Shown: positions 18,419 through 27,527 of the stretch, piece by piece
Layout of the letters: each line of letters begins with the position of its first letter
How positions within the stretch are numbered: the stretch's first letter is position 1
Origin: Hyphomonadaceae bacterium UBA5336
GTDB taxonomy: Bacteria > Pseudomonadota > Alphaproteobacteria > Caulobacterales > Hyphomonadaceae
DNA length: 64,000 bases
Direction of reading: 5' to 3'
Assembly: GCA_002408125.1 (NCBI GenBank)
Contig: DHQO01000023.1
Coordinates: 296,048 to 360,047, forward strand
Notes under the pieces: model-generated
The model's database searches: none
Told to the model about the DNA's origin: nothing
The model's input: the letters and a program-made list of their open reading frames with translations, nothing else
Position numbers and translations under genes: made by a program

Positions 18419-18548
18419 ACCCCAGTTTCTGCTTCATTGCGGCGGTCTTTGGATTGAGCCAGATTCGGCGGCTTGATATGCCGTGTGAACACCTGTCCAG
18501 ATCTTTTCTCCGCACTGGGGTGTCAGATGGCAGTTGAACCTGTGATGA

Positions 18549-19475
18549 CTATTGCGGTGCCAGCGAAATATCGACACCGATATTCTCACCTACAACGTCC
18601 AGCGTGTGTGAGAAATCGGCGGGGTGATAGGCGTCCTCGAAGGACTGAACCTCCTCCCAGCGCTTCGCCAGGTCCTCTGCGCTGAAGCCCTTGGCAGGGT
18701 CGAACTGTGCGCCGCGGGATTGTTCCCAGCGCAGGCGCGTGACCCAGCCTCCACCGACTTCGAAGAACTGGCCAGATTCTGTGCAGCCTTCACTGCAGAG
18801 CAAGACGGCAAGGGGCGTGACGAGTTCCGGCTTCAGTCCAGCCAGCATTTTTGGATGCATGACGGTTTCGGTGAGCCGTGAGGCGGCAATTGGGGCGATG
18901 GTGTTTACATGGATGCCCTTTGCGCGCCCTTCGATGGCAAGGGTCTGGGCGAGGCCATGCAGGCCGAGTTTTGCGGTGGAATAGTTGGCCTGCCCGAAAT
19001 TCCCGTACACACCGGCGCCCGAAGAGGTCATCAGGATGCGGCCATAGCCCTGCTGGCGCATATGCTCCCAGGCCGCGCGCGTAACCGCGAAGCTACCCTT
19101 CAGGTGAACCCTGTAGACGAGATCCCAATTGGCTTCGTCAAGCTTGTGAAACGCAGAGTCCCTGAGAATTCCGGCATTGTTGACCACGACGTCCACGCGT
19201 CCGAACGTATCCAATGCGGTTTCGACGATCTTTCCGCCGTCTTCGACAGAGTTCGTGTTGGCCACCGCCTCTCCGCCAGCAGCCGCGATCTCGTCGACGA
19301 CTTTCTGAGCGACAGAGGTATTCTGGCCCTCGCCGTGGCCGGAGCCGCCAAGGTCATTCACGACGACTTTGGCACCGCGGCGGGCGAATTCCATCGCATG
19401 GCTCCTGCCGAGACCATTGCCAGCGCCTGTGACGATGACAACACGGTCGTCAAATCGCACATTTTCCATCGTCAT
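18549..19475 (-). CDS. 3-hydroxyacyl-CoA dehydrogenase, HSD17B4-like SDR
   Basis: The 308-residue short-chain dehydrogenase has the nucleotide-binding motif TGAGNGLG, the NDLGGSGHGEG segment typical of the dehydrogenase part of peroxisomal multifunctional enzyme type 2, NNAGILRD, and catalytic YSTAK. Family members oxidise (3R)-hydroxyacyl-CoA to 3-ketoacyl-CoA with NAD. Its start overlaps the stop of the MaoC-type hydratase gene by four bases (ATGA), indicating translational coupling. In the operon thiolase - MaoC - MaoC - SDR it supplies the third step of beta-oxidation. The C-terminal ~55 residues (after GGGWVTRLRWEQSRG) extend beyond the basic SDR fold, as in HSD17B4-like enzymes. Confidence 0.92.
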   Translation of the reverse strand: MTMENVRFDDRVVIVTGAGNGLGRSHAMEFARRGAKVVVNDLGGSGHGEGQNTSVAQKVVDEIAAAGGEAVANTNSVEDGGKIVETALDTFGRVDVVVNNAGILRDSAFHKLDEANWDLVYRVHLKGSFAVTRAAWEHMRQQGYGRILMTSSGAGVYGNFGQANYSTAKLGLHGLAQTLAIEGRAKGIHVNTIAPIAASRLTETVMHPKMLAGLKPELVTPLAVLLCSEGCTESGQFFEVGGGWVTRLRWEQSRGAQFDPAKGFSAEDLAKRWEEVQSFEDAYHPADFSHTLDVVGENIGVDISLAPQ

Positions 19476-19897
19476 TCTCCCTTTCGGGGAACGGCTACGA
19501 CGGCTTGGCCGGCGAGCTTGATTTCCCCCTTCTGATCCTTGGCGGCAAGTTCCAGGCGGAGGTGGGACTCGCCACCGTCTTCAAATGTCTCGACCACCTT
19601 GCCTGAACAGGTGATCTCGTCGCCGAGATGAGTGATGGCGCCGAACCGCACACCAAAGCTGCGAATGGCAGATTGCGGGACCCAGTTGGTCAGCATCTGT
19701 CCGAGATACGCCATGGACAGCATGCCATGCGCAAACACATCGTCCATACCGGCCTTTCTGGCGAAGTCGATATCGACATGGATTGGATTGTGATCGTTCG
19801 AAGCGCCGCAAAACAGGGCCAGGGTTGTGCGATTGACCGGCGGCTTGGCAAGATCGGGCAGGGCGTCACCCACTTTCATGGTTTCGATGCTGGCCAT
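19472..19897 (-). CDS. MaoC-type enoyl-CoA hydratase, catalytic subunit
   Basis: The 141-residue single hot-dog domain carries the hydratase-2 motif SNDHNPIHVDIDFARKAG (residues ~33-50). Its Asp and His form the catalytic pair for adding water to an enoyl-CoA to give the (3R)-hydroxyacyl-CoA. It is half the length of fused eukaryotic hydratase 2. The next gene upstream encodes a second hot-dog protein with a degenerate motif, so a heterodimer like ChsH1/ChsH2 of steroid degraders is likely. The start at 19897 lies only four bases after that gene's stop. Confidence 0.9.
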   Translation of the reverse strand: MASIETMKVGDALPDLAKPPVNRTTLALFCGASNDHNPIHVDIDFARKAGMDDVFAHGMLSMAYLGQMLTNWVPQSAIRSFGVRFGAITHLGDEITCSGKVVETFEDGGESHLRLELAAKDQKGEIKLAGQAVVAVPRKGE

Positions 19898-19901
19898 GGC
19901 G

Positions 19902-20345
19902 TCATCCGTTCCGGTGCACGAGCACGTTCTTCATCTTCACGACGGTCTCGCCCCTCTGATTGGTTGCGGTGCCCTCAAAGACGTAAAATTCAAGCGCACC
20001 CCCCTTCTTTTCGAACATGTCGACCAGGGTTTCGAAGACGGTGATCGTGTCGCCGGCGTAGAAGGGGGCGATGTATTCAAAATCCTCGGCAGCATGGAGC
20101 ATGCGACCGAGATCCAGACCGAGCCCTTGCGTGTAGAAGGCAAACGGATCCGAACGAGCGAGATTCAGGGTGAAGCAGAATGTTGGCGGCGCGGGCAGGG
20201 CGGGGTGTCCGGCGGATCGCGCGGCGGCTTCATCGAAATAGATCGGATTGGTTTCGCCAGTCGCCTTGGCGAAGAATTTCAGCTGTCCGGCTTCGACCGG
20301 GACCTTGATTGCTTCGGACTTGCTGCCGAGAAGGGCGGTATTCAT
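19902..20345 (-). CDS. MaoC N-terminal-type hot-dog protein, non-catalytic partner
   Basis: The 147-residue protein resembles the MaoC dehydratase N-terminal family (FAS1-like). At the place of the catalytic motif it has ATGETNPIYFDEAAAR, in which the His of the hydratase motif is replaced by Tyr. In ChsH-type heterodimers this kind of chain shapes the CoA-substrate tunnel for bulky substrates. It lies two bases after the thiolase gene and four bases before the catalytic MaoC gene. Partnership with that protein is inferred from motif complementarity and gene order. Confidence 0.85.
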   Translation of the reverse strand: MNTALLGSKSEAIKVPVEAGQLKFFAKATGETNPIYFDEAAARSAGHPALPAPPTFCFTLNLARSDPFAFYTQGLGLDLGRMLHAAEDFEYIAPFYAGDTITVFETLVDMFEKKGGALEFYVFEGTATNQRGETVVKMKNVLVHRNG

Positions 20346-20347
20346 CG

Positions 20348-21550
20348 CTATGTCGCCTGATACAGTGTCACGACACAGGCGCCGCCGAGGCCGAGATTGT
20401 GCTGCAGCGCCAGGCGCGCGCCTTCGACCTGGCGTGCCTCTGCGGTGCCCCTCAGCTGGTGGGTCAGCTCATAGCACTGCGCCAGGCCGGTCGCACCGAG
20501 CGGGTGGCCCTTGGACAGGAGACCGCCCGACGGGTTGGTCACATATCTTCCGCCATAGGTGTTGTCGCCATCGGCGATGAACTTCTGCGCGCTGCCCTCC
20601 GGACAGAGGCCGAGACCCTCATAGGTGATCAGCTCATTGTGGGCGAAGCAGTCATGCAGCTCGATGACATCGAGATCTTCCGGTCCGATACCCGCCTGCT
20701 CATAGACATCATGAGAGGCCGAAGCGGTCATGTCATACCCGACCAGCTGCATCATGTCGTGGGCCTCGAACGTACTTGGAAAGTCCGTTTTCATCGACTG
20801 GGCGGCGATCACGACATCCCGGCGCAGGCCGTTGCGTCTCGCAAAGTCCTCGGAGACGAGGATGGCTGCAGCCGCACCACAGGTAGGCGGGCAGGCCATC
20901 AGGCGGGTCATCACACCTGGCCACATGACAGGTGACTGCAAGACGTCGCCATAGGTCAGCTCGTTGCGGAAAAGTGCGAGTGGATTGTTCATCGCATGCC
21001 GGCTCGCCTTGGCGCGGATTTTCGCGAAATCCTCCAGTGTCGTGCCGTACTTTTCCATATGGCTCTTGCCGGCGCCGCCAAAATACCGCAACGCGAGCGG
21101 GATGTCGCCCTGACCGACCAGGTCGTCACACGCAGTGTCGAATGCGTCGAAGGGGCTTGGCCGGTCATCAAAGACCGATCCCAGCGCACCCGGCTTCATC
21201 TGCTCAAATCCGAGTGCAACCACACAGTCAGCCATTCCGGCTTCCACCGCTTGGCGGGCCATGAAGAGTGCCGAAGACCCTGTCGAACAATTATTGTTGA
21301 CGTTGAGCACCGGGATGCCGGTCATGCCCACATGATACAGTGCCATCTGGCCACAGGTAGAGTCGCCATAGACGTAACCGGCGTAGGCTTGTTGAACGGC
21401 CCCATAGTCAAGGCTGGCATCCTCAAGCGCAAGACGAAACGCCTCGGCGGCCATCCTGTCAAAGCTGTCCGACGCGCCGGGCTTTTTGAACGGGATCATG
21501 CCGACGCCAGTGACGAAGGCCTTGCCGCGATTATCCGATTTCATACTCAT
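20348..21550 (-). CDS. SCP2-type thiolase
   Basis: The 400-residue enzyme resembles the SCP-x/SCP2 thiolase family, which cleaves 3-ketoacyl-CoA with CoA. The nucleophilic cysteine is C88 in VLNVNNNCSTGSSAL. Further active-site motifs are ELHDCF (297-302) and SKGHPLGATG (H349), with GLGGACVV near the C-terminus. All catalytic positions are present, unlike the thiolase-like protein at 41066. It is first in a four-gene beta-oxidation operon. SCP-x thiolases often accept branched or steroid-derived substrates. A second ATG two codons downstream is an equally good start. Confidence 0.93.
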   Translation of the reverse strand: MSMKSDNRGKAFVTGVGMIPFKKPGASDSFDRMAAEAFRLALEDASLDYGAVQQAYAGYVYGDSTCGQMALYHVGMTGIPVLNVNNNCSTGSSALFMARQAVEAGMADCVVALGFEQMKPGALGSVFDDRPSPFDAFDTACDDLVGQGDIPLALRYFGGAGKSHMEKYGTTLEDFAKIRAKASRHAMNNPLALFRNELTYGDVLQSPVMWPGVMTRLMACPPTCGAAAAILVSEDFARRNGLRRDVVIAAQSMKTDFPSTFEAHDMMQLVGYDMTASASHDVYEQAGIGPEDLDVIELHDCFAHNELITYEGLGLCPEGSAQKFIADGDNTYGGRYVTNPSGGLLSKGHPLGATGLAQCYELTHQLRGTAEARQVEGARLALQHNLGLGGACVVTLYQAT

Positions 21551-21878
21551 ACCCGCTTGCTTTGGCTGGCTGACACAAGGCGAGCGTCATGGGTTTGTCC
21601 AATGCGCTCTGCTCCCTTGGCATTCCATCAGAGAATATGTGCGGCATGCGCCGGGCAGATCAGCCTGCCACAGATCTCGTCAGCGAAATTCCCAGGCCGC
21701 ATGCCCCTGGCGGCGTTTGAATTGGACAGAGGCTGGATGCAGCCCGCAACTTGTCTCCAATCAAGAGATTTGGCGGCCAGTTTTTGCGCGGGACACGGGG
21801 CCTGAAGAAAAACCACTACGCCAACAGGGTGTGGCTGCGGCAGTGCTGGCTGTGACGCGGCTGGAGGAGGCCGAGCAC
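21551..21878. other. Divergent intergenic region between thiolase operon and CoA ligase
   Basis: This 328-base region must hold promoters for both the thiolase operon and the ligase at 21879. I found no clear palindrome, terminator or conserved gene in it; the reading frame of the ligase is open upstream but has no ribosome site there. Confidence 0.4.
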
Positions 21879-23495
21879 ATGTCCGCAAACCAGGGATCGT
21901 CGAGGCAGGGGGCCGCATCGCGTGTCCGCCGTCTCATGAATCTGAACCAGATTGTATATTGGGGAGCGGAGACGGCACCTGATGCCGCGGCAACGCGGTT
22001 TCGCGAAAGGACGGTTTCCTGGGCCGGAATGAAGGACAGAATTTCCCGGCTTGCAGGCGCTTTGAAACAGCTCGGAGTTGGGGAAGGTGACAGGGTAGCC
22101 ATGCTGTCGCTCAACAGTGACCGCTATACGGAGTATTACTTCGCTGTCTGGTGGGCGGGTGGCGTTGTCGTCCCCATGAACACGCGCTGGTCGCTAAGCG
22201 AGATTGCGTACAGCCTGGAAGACTCCGGGGCGCGTATCCTCCTTGTCGATAGTGCGTTTTCCGGCATGCTCCCCGAACTCACAGAGCATGTCCCTGAGCT
22301 TGATTGCGTAATTTATACCGGCGAAGACCCGGCTCCGGACGGAGCTCTCAGCTATGAGTTTCTGGTCTCGAATACCTTGCCGGTGAGTGACACCATGCGG
22401 CGTGAAGACAGCCTGGCAGGGCTGTTCTACACTGGGGGAACGACCGGCTTTCCCAAGGGTGTGATGCTTTCTCATGAGGGCCTGTGGCACAATGGGCTGA
22501 TCGTTGCCGCAGCATGCGACATCAACTCTTCCTCGGTGGTGCTCCATGTCGCCCCCATGTTCCACCTGGCAGATGGGTGTATCGGGCTTGCCGCCAGTAT
22601 CGCCTCAGCACAGCATGTTTACGTGCCATCCTTCGATCCGGAAGCTGTTCTCAATGCCGTCGAGGAGTATCAGGTCACCCACCTTCTTCTTGTCCCCACC
22701 ATGATCGGCATGCTGTTGCAGCATCCTTCATTCTCGGCGGAACGGGTACGATCGGTACAATTCATTCTCTACGGGGCCTCGCCCATGCCCGAAGGTGTAC
22801 TGAGGCTTGCCCTGCAACATATGTCACATGTCCGTTTCGTTCAGGCCTACGGTCAGACCGAGATGTCGCCAGTCATCAGTTTCCTTTCGTCTGAAGACCA
22901 CGTTCTCGACGGGAAGCACGCCCACCGTCTCGCTTCGGCGGGCAAGTTGGCGACGGGCTGCGAGGCCAGGATCGTCAGGGAAGACGGGTCCGAAGCGGAT
23001 ACAGGGCAGGTCGGGGAAATTGTAGCGAGAAGCCCCGGCTCGATGCTCGGCTACTGGAACATGCCGGAACTGACCGGTGCGGTGTTGGAGGACGGATGGG
23101 TGAGAACCGGGGATGGCGGCTATTTCGACGAGGACGGCTATCTCTATATCGTCGACAGGATGAAGGACATGATCATTACGGGCGGAGAGAACGTGTTCTC
23201 CGCAGAGGTCGAGAGTGTCATTTCCACTTATCCTGGTGTCGCCGCCGTCGCTGTGATCGGAATTCCCTCCAAGCGATGGGGCGAGGCGGTGCACGCAATT
23301 GTTGTCATCCAGCCCGGCGTGGAACTGGATGACGCCGAGATCGTAGAGCATTGCCGGGCGCGGATTGCGAACTACAAGCTGCCCCGCAGTGTTGAATTCC
23401 GCACTGACCCGCTGCCGGTCTCCGGTGCCGGTAAGGTTCTAAAGCGGGAGCTGCGTGATCCCTTCTGGGAAGCCAGTGGTAAGGCCGTCAACTGA
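21879..23495 (+). CDS. Acyl-CoA ligase (AMP-forming)
   Basis: This is a 538-residue ANL-family ligase. Motifs in order are P-loop FYTGGTTGFPKGVMLSH, YGQTEMSPV, GWVRTGDGGYFDEDGYLYIV, KDMIITGGENVFSAE, and catalytic lysine in SGAGKVLKRELRDPF close to the C-terminus. GGAGGAGG eight bases before the ATG at 21879 sets the start; the open frame further upstream has no family similarity. It is divergent from the thiolase operon, so it could supply that operon with a CoA thioester. It is not closely similar to the two 'SGGSTG' ligases at 24770 and 33597. The substrate is unknown. Confidence 0.92.
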   Translation: MSANQGSSRQGAASRVRRLMNLNQIVYWGAETAPDAAATRFRERTVSWAGMKDRISRLAGALKQLGVGEGDRVAMLSLNSDRYTEYYFAVWWAGGVVVPMNTRWSLSEIAYSLEDSGARILLVDSAFSGMLPELTEHVPELDCVIYTGEDPAPDGALSYEFLVSNTLPVSDTMRREDSLAGLFYTGGTTGFPKGVMLSHEGLWHNGLIVAAACDINSSSVVLHVAPMFHLADGCIGLAASIASAQHVYVPSFDPEAVLNAVEEYQVTHLLLVPTMIGMLLQHPSFSAERVRSVQFILYGASPMPEGVLRLALQHMSHVRFVQAYGQTEMSPVISFLSSEDHVLDGKHAHRLASAGKLATGCEARIVREDGSEADTGQVGEIVARSPGSMLGYWNMPELTGAVLEDGWVRTGDGGYFDEDGYLYIVDRMKDMIITGGENVFSAEVESVISTYPGVAAVAVIGIPSKRWGEAVHAIVVIQPGVELDDAEIVEHCRARIANYKLPRSVEFRTDPLPVSGAGKVLKRELRDPFWEASGKAVN

Positions 23496-23607
23496 TTGCG
23501 GCCGGCAGCTGTCCCGCGGAAGTAGGGGGGCAATCTTCAGCGCAGGCGGGAACAGGCGGATGGAATTCGCGCAGGTGTCCCAATCTATGCCGGCGGTGCA
23601 AAACCGA

Positions 23608-24429
23608 TTAATCCGGCAATGCGGCCAGAATGGCTGCAGTCCGTGTCTCGATCATGGCTGCCACACTTGGGTCGGTGTGAATGTACAGTTCGTTGTCACG
23701 CACGGCCTTCAGCACCATTTCCCCGACGGCATCGATACTCAACCCCTGTTGCAGATACCGGACAGCTTCTGCCAGGCGTTCGGCCCCCAGCTTTTTCTGT
23801 TCTTCTGTCGGGGGCGGACCGTTCTTGGGAGACGCTGCAAGCGTCCGCTGAACGATGTCCGTCGCCACGGGGCCAGGGCAGAGTACGGTGACGCCGATAT
23901 TGAAGGCAGCAAGCTCCGGATTGAGCGCTTCGGACATTCCGACCACACCGAACTTCGAGGTCGTGTACAGCACGCCCGCATTTGTCGGCACGAGGCCAGC
24001 GCCGGATGCTGTGTTCACAATGTGTCCGCCCAGGCCGCGCTCGACCATTTTGGGCAGGAAGGTTTGAGTGCCATTGATGACGCCGCAGAGATTGATCCCG
24101 ATCACCCAGTCCCAGAGCTCATAGGTCAGCTTGTTCACAGCGCTGCCGCCGGCCACACCGGCATTGTTGAACAAGAGCGTAACCGGCCCAAGGGCAGCTT
24201 CCGCAGCATCGGCGGCCGCTTCAAAGGCAGCGCGATCGCGCACGTCGAGTTCATAGGTTTCGACGTCGGTCAGCTCTTTAAGCTCTGCCTTGGCACGGGC
24301 GAGCCCTGCAGTATCGACATCGGCAAGAGCAAGGCTGGCGCCGGCACGGGCAAGGCTTCTCGCGATGCCCAGCCCGATCCCGTTGCCCCCGCCAGTGATG
24401 AACGCAGTGCGTCCCTGCACATCTGTCAT
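23608..24429 (-). CDS. Short-chain dehydrogenase/reductase (paralogue 1 of 3)
   Basis: The 273-residue SDR has TGGGNGIG, NNAGVAGG and catalytic YTTSK. It shares long stretches (YELWDW.IGINL.GVINGTQTFLP, HIVNTASGAGL, VGVTVLCPGPVAT in variant form) with the SDRs at 27528 and 40022, so the three are paralogues. Related enzymes oxidise or reduce hydroxyacyl-CoA or steroid hydroxyl groups, but none of these motifs defines the substrate. It is divergent from the CoA ligase at 24770 and convergent with the ligase at 21879. Confidence 0.9.
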   Translation of the reverse strand: MTDVQGRTAFITGGGNGIGLGIARSLARAGASLALADVDTAGLARAKAELKELTDVETYELDVRDRAAFEAAADAAEAALGPVTLLFNNAGVAGGSAVNKLTYELWDWVIGINLCGVINGTQTFLPKMVERGLGGHIVNTASGAGLVPTNAGVLYTTSKFGVVGMSEALNPELAAFNIGVTVLCPGPVATDIVQRTLAASPKNGPPPTEEQKKLGAERLAEAVRYLQQGLSIDAVGEMVLKAVRDNELYIHTDPSVAAMIETRTAAILAALPD

Positions 24430-24769
24430 GTCGTCTTACTCCCTCATGTCCGGCCCGGGAATTTCCCGGCGAGGCCGCGCTCTTGTCGGCGCGCAACATT
24501 GCTCCCGCACGCCGGAAACGCCGGATGGCGGCATGGCGTGACGTGTCTCATCCGACGCTAGGGCAGGTCTTTTCGTTGGCGAAATTCATAGCCGGGAGGG
24601 GCAATGCCCTGGGGGAATGGCGCTCAAGCCATGCGTCGCAGGCATGGCCCACGCCGATTTATCCGACCTCGTTGCAACAGGCTCTCTGCTAGGATCATCG
24701 GAAACATGCAGGGGAAAGCGGCGTCCAGCCGCCGGAAGTCTATTCAAAAAAGCTGAGAGGAGTGCCAAG
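24430..24769. other. Divergent intergenic region between SDR and CoA ligase
   Basis: This 340-base stretch presumably contains two back-to-back promoters. A ligase-frame extension is open from 24617 but has no ribosome site or family similarity. No convincing operator or hairpin was recognised. Confidence 0.4.
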
Positions 24770-26281
24770 TTGGAGAACGACCAGGTAAAGATCACGTCCA
24801 CTGGTCCATCCGGAGGCGCTGCCTCACTTCCGGTTGGCGACTTGCTTGCTTACCATGCCGGCAAGGCTCCGGCGCGTCCGGCGGTGAGCTTCAATGACGA
24901 GACCACAAGCTATGCCGAGCTTGAGGCCAATGCCAATCGCAAGGCGCGCCAGCTGGCAGAGCTGGGAGTCGAGGAAGGCAAGGTCGTCACACTTGCTGTT
25001 CCCAACAGCCTTGAATTCTATGAGACTACATTTGCAATTTGGAAGCTCGGCGCGACGCCCAACATTGTGTCGCCGAAACTGCCTGCATCGGAACTGAAGG
25101 CCATTGTTGAACTGGCCGATCCATGCCTGGTCGTCGGTGAGATGCATTTGCGTGTCGATGGCCGTAAATTTCTGGCTGTCGGCGCGACCAGTGACGATGA
25201 CTTGTCCGGTGACCCGCTTCCCTCGAAAGTATCCTCACCGTGGAAGATCATGACCAGTGGTGGGTCAACCGGGCGGCCGAAACTGATTGTCGACAGGCAG
25301 CCTGGGACCTACGATCCCGGCAAGCCCTACATAAACCAGGTTCCCGGCTCGACTGTGCTCAATCCAGGGCCACTTTATCACAACGCACCCTTCGTTACCG
25401 TTTTCCACACGCTCTTCACCGGCGGCCATGTTGTCGAGATGGGGAAATTTGACCCGTTGCGCGCACTGCAGTTGATCGAGCGATACAAGGTCAACTGGGT
25501 GAATCTCGTGCCAACCATGATGAGCCGTATCTCGAAACTGCCGGAGCCTGAGCGCAAGTCCTTCGATATGTCGTCCCTCCAGGCGGTCTGGCACATGGCC
25601 TCGGTATGCCCTCAATGGCTCAAGCAAGACTGGATTGACTGGATCGGACCCGATCGCATTTTTGAGCTTTACGGGGGAACCGAGGTCATCGGAGGAACGA
25701 TGATCACAGGAAGAGAGTGGCTGGCCCACAAGGGGTCGGTCGGCAAGGCGCCGTCCGGCTGGCAGATGCGCATCCTGGATGACAACGGTAATGAATGCGC
25801 GACCGGAGAAATTGGTGGAATCTACTTTCTCGCAGACGAGGACCAGCGGCCGACATATGCCTATATCGGTGCCAAGGCCAAGACGATCGGCGATTGGGCG
25901 ACCTATGGCGACCTGGGTTATGTCGATGAGGAAGGCTATCTCTATATCGCCGATCGGCGGACAGACATGATTGTGTCAGGCGGTGCCAACATTTTCCCGG
26001 CCGAGGTGGAAGCCGCACTTGATCAGCATCCGGATGTGCAGTCGTCCATTGTGATCGGCTTGCCGGATGAGGACTTGGGAAACCGGGCGCATGCTATTGT
26101 TCAGCTGAGGAAAGAGGCGCTCCAACGGACAGACGCGGATGTTCTGCGTGCCTTCCTGTCTGAAAAGCTGGTACGCTACAAAATCCCGCGCACATTTGAG
26201 TTCACAGACGAGAACCTTCGCGATGATGCGGGCAAGGCGCGGCGCACAAAGATGCGCGACGAGAGGATCGGCAATTCCTGA
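24770..26281 (+). CDS. CoA ligase of the SGGSTG subgroup (bile-acid-CoA-ligase-like)
   Basis: The 503-residue ANL enzyme has P-loop MTSGGSTGRPKLIVD instead of the usual SGTTG form, then ELYGGTEVIGGTMITG, DLGYVDEEGYLYIADRR, DMIVSGGANIFPAE and DAGKARRTK with the C-terminal catalytic lysine. This motif set resembles ligases for bile acids and other bulky carboxylic acids. The proposed start is TTG at 24770, seven bases after GAGAGGAG; upstream ATG codons lack such a site. It is a clear paralogue of the ligase at 33597 (shared LPNSLEFYETT/LPNSLKFYEFV, WKLGATPN, HNAPF, GGHVVEM). Its neighbour is the divergent SDR paralogue 1. Confidence 0.9.
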   Translation: MENDQVKITSTGPSGGAASLPVGDLLAYHAGKAPARPAVSFNDETTSYAELEANANRKARQLAELGVEEGKVVTLAVPNSLEFYETTFAIWKLGATPNIVSPKLPASELKAIVELADPCLVVGEMHLRVDGRKFLAVGATSDDDLSGDPLPSKVSSPWKIMTSGGSTGRPKLIVDRQPGTYDPGKPYINQVPGSTVLNPGPLYHNAPFVTVFHTLFTGGHVVEMGKFDPLRALQLIERYKVNWVNLVPTMMSRISKLPEPERKSFDMSSLQAVWHMASVCPQWLKQDWIDWIGPDRIFELYGGTEVIGGTMITGREWLAHKGSVGKAPSGWQMRILDDNGNECATGEIGGIYFLADEDQRPTYAYIGAKAKTIGDWATYGDLGYVDEEGYLYIADRRTDMIVSGGANIFPAEVEAALDQHPDVQSSIVIGLPDEDLGNRAHAIVQLRKEALQRTDADVLRAFLSEKLVRYKIPRTFEFTDENLRDDAGKARRTKMRDERIGNS

Positions 26282-26313
26282 GACGAGAGATTCTGCGGCA
26301 GCCCGGTCAACCG

Positions 26314-27258
26314 TCAGGCCGATTCCATGTCCAGCTCACGCAATTCACTCGCGGTCATGTCGGTGTTGGGCAACTGCTCACGGCAGACCTTGATGAATGC
26401 GCGCACAGCAGGACGGGGGCTCCAGCGCTGCCGCGTGACGCAGCACAGATATGCATAGTGCCGGGACCCCTTGTAAGGTACGCAGGCAAAACTTTTCCTG
26501 AAGGTGCGGGTACTTGTATAATTCAAGGCCACAGTGCCGATCGCGTCTGTTTCCGACACAAGCCTGGCGACGATTGGGAAGAAATCTATGGTGTGCAGCC
26601 TTGAGCGAACATCGACGCCGGCTTCTTCGTAAATATGACGCCAGGCATATTCGTAAGGTGCGGAGCTCGTAGGTGATATCAGATCGTATTTGGCAAAGTC
26701 AGCCGTTGTGACTTCCTCGCACTCCAGGATGGGATGCCCTTGACGAACAAAGAATGTCGTCACGATGGGCGGCAACTTCTCCCGCCGAAAATCCGGATGC
26801 TCTTCAAAGGCCGCATCATATCCAAGGGCGACATCAATGGCGCCGGTCCGCAATTGTTGAACGGTTCGATCATAGCTGTTTCCGACAATGTCGAACCGGA
26901 TCTTGGGATACTTGGCCAGCAATGTGGAGAGCGGATCAGGCAGTATTCCTTCCAGAGAAGATGGGCATACGCCAATCCTCAACACGTCAGCATAGGGGTC
27001 TGATCCCGGCGTCGTTCCGCGAAACAGGTCCTCTGCCTCATCGAGCAGGCGTGCCGCGCGTTCGGCGAAGACATGCCCCTCTTCAGTGAGCAGTACGCCT
27101 CGTGCGGTCCGGTTGAACAAAGAGTACCCAAGCTGTTTTTCCAAGTCTGCCACACTTTTGGTGATGGCGGACTGGGTCACGCCAACCCTTTCCGCGGCGG
27201 CCGTGAATGACCCGTAGCGGGCCGTAGCGACAACATATTGGAGGCGACGATCAATCAT
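26314..27258 (-). CDS. LysR-family transcriptional regulator
   Basis: The 314-residue protein has the LysR winged helix at residues 1-60 (FTAAAERVGVTQSAITKSVADLEKQLG) and an effector-binding domain with the usual VLRIGVCPS start. It is divergent from the SDR at 27528. A palindrome of T-N11-A type starts five bases upstream of its ATG, compatible with autoregulation and control of the SDR. The effector is unknown. Confidence 0.9.
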   Translation of the reverse strand: MIDRRLQYVVATARYGSFTAAAERVGVTQSAITKSVADLEKQLGYSLFNRTARGVLLTEEGHVFAERAARLLDEAEDLFRGTTPGSDPYADVLRIGVCPSSLEGILPDPLSTLLAKYPKIRFDIVGNSYDRTVQQLRTGAIDVALGYDAAFEEHPDFRREKLPPIVTTFFVRQGHPILECEEVTTADFAKYDLISPTSSAPYEYAWRHIYEEAGVDVRSRLHTIDFFPIVARLVSETDAIGTVALNYTSTRTFRKSFACVPYKGSRHYAYLCCVTRQRWSPRPAVRAFIKVCREQLPNTDMTASELRELDMESA

Positions 27259-27262
27259 GGGA

Positions 27263-27279
27263 TATTCCTATAAGGCATA
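27263..27279. promoter_or_regulatory. Candidate LysR box
   Basis: TATTCCTATAAGGCATA pairs at 6 of 8 positions about its centre and contains a T-N11-A frame as in LysR sites. It lies between the LysR gene (start 27258) and the divergent SDR (start 27528), almost touching the LysR start. Confidence 0.4.
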
Positions 27280-27527
27280 ATGGCAGCCTCGTGACAGGAA
27301 ATGGGTGCCCTTAACATTCCTTGGGCGAATGTCATGGGCGCTCTGGTATCGCCTGCCCTCGTGGAGGCGGTCTCATTCTTCAGGGGCATGAGTGTGGACC
27401 GCATAGAATTGGACCCCGCCCGGATTTCCCTCAGCTTCATTGAAAAAGCTGGTGGAGAGACACCTCTGCAGGAATTTGCAGGCCGGTTGTTTCCTCGCCC
27501 ATCAGTCTCTATTCCGGAAGGCCTCAA

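Noticed and set aside
21486..21878. N-terminal extension of the CoA ligase frame
   Set aside because: No similarity to ligases; GGAGGAGG before 21879 marks the start.
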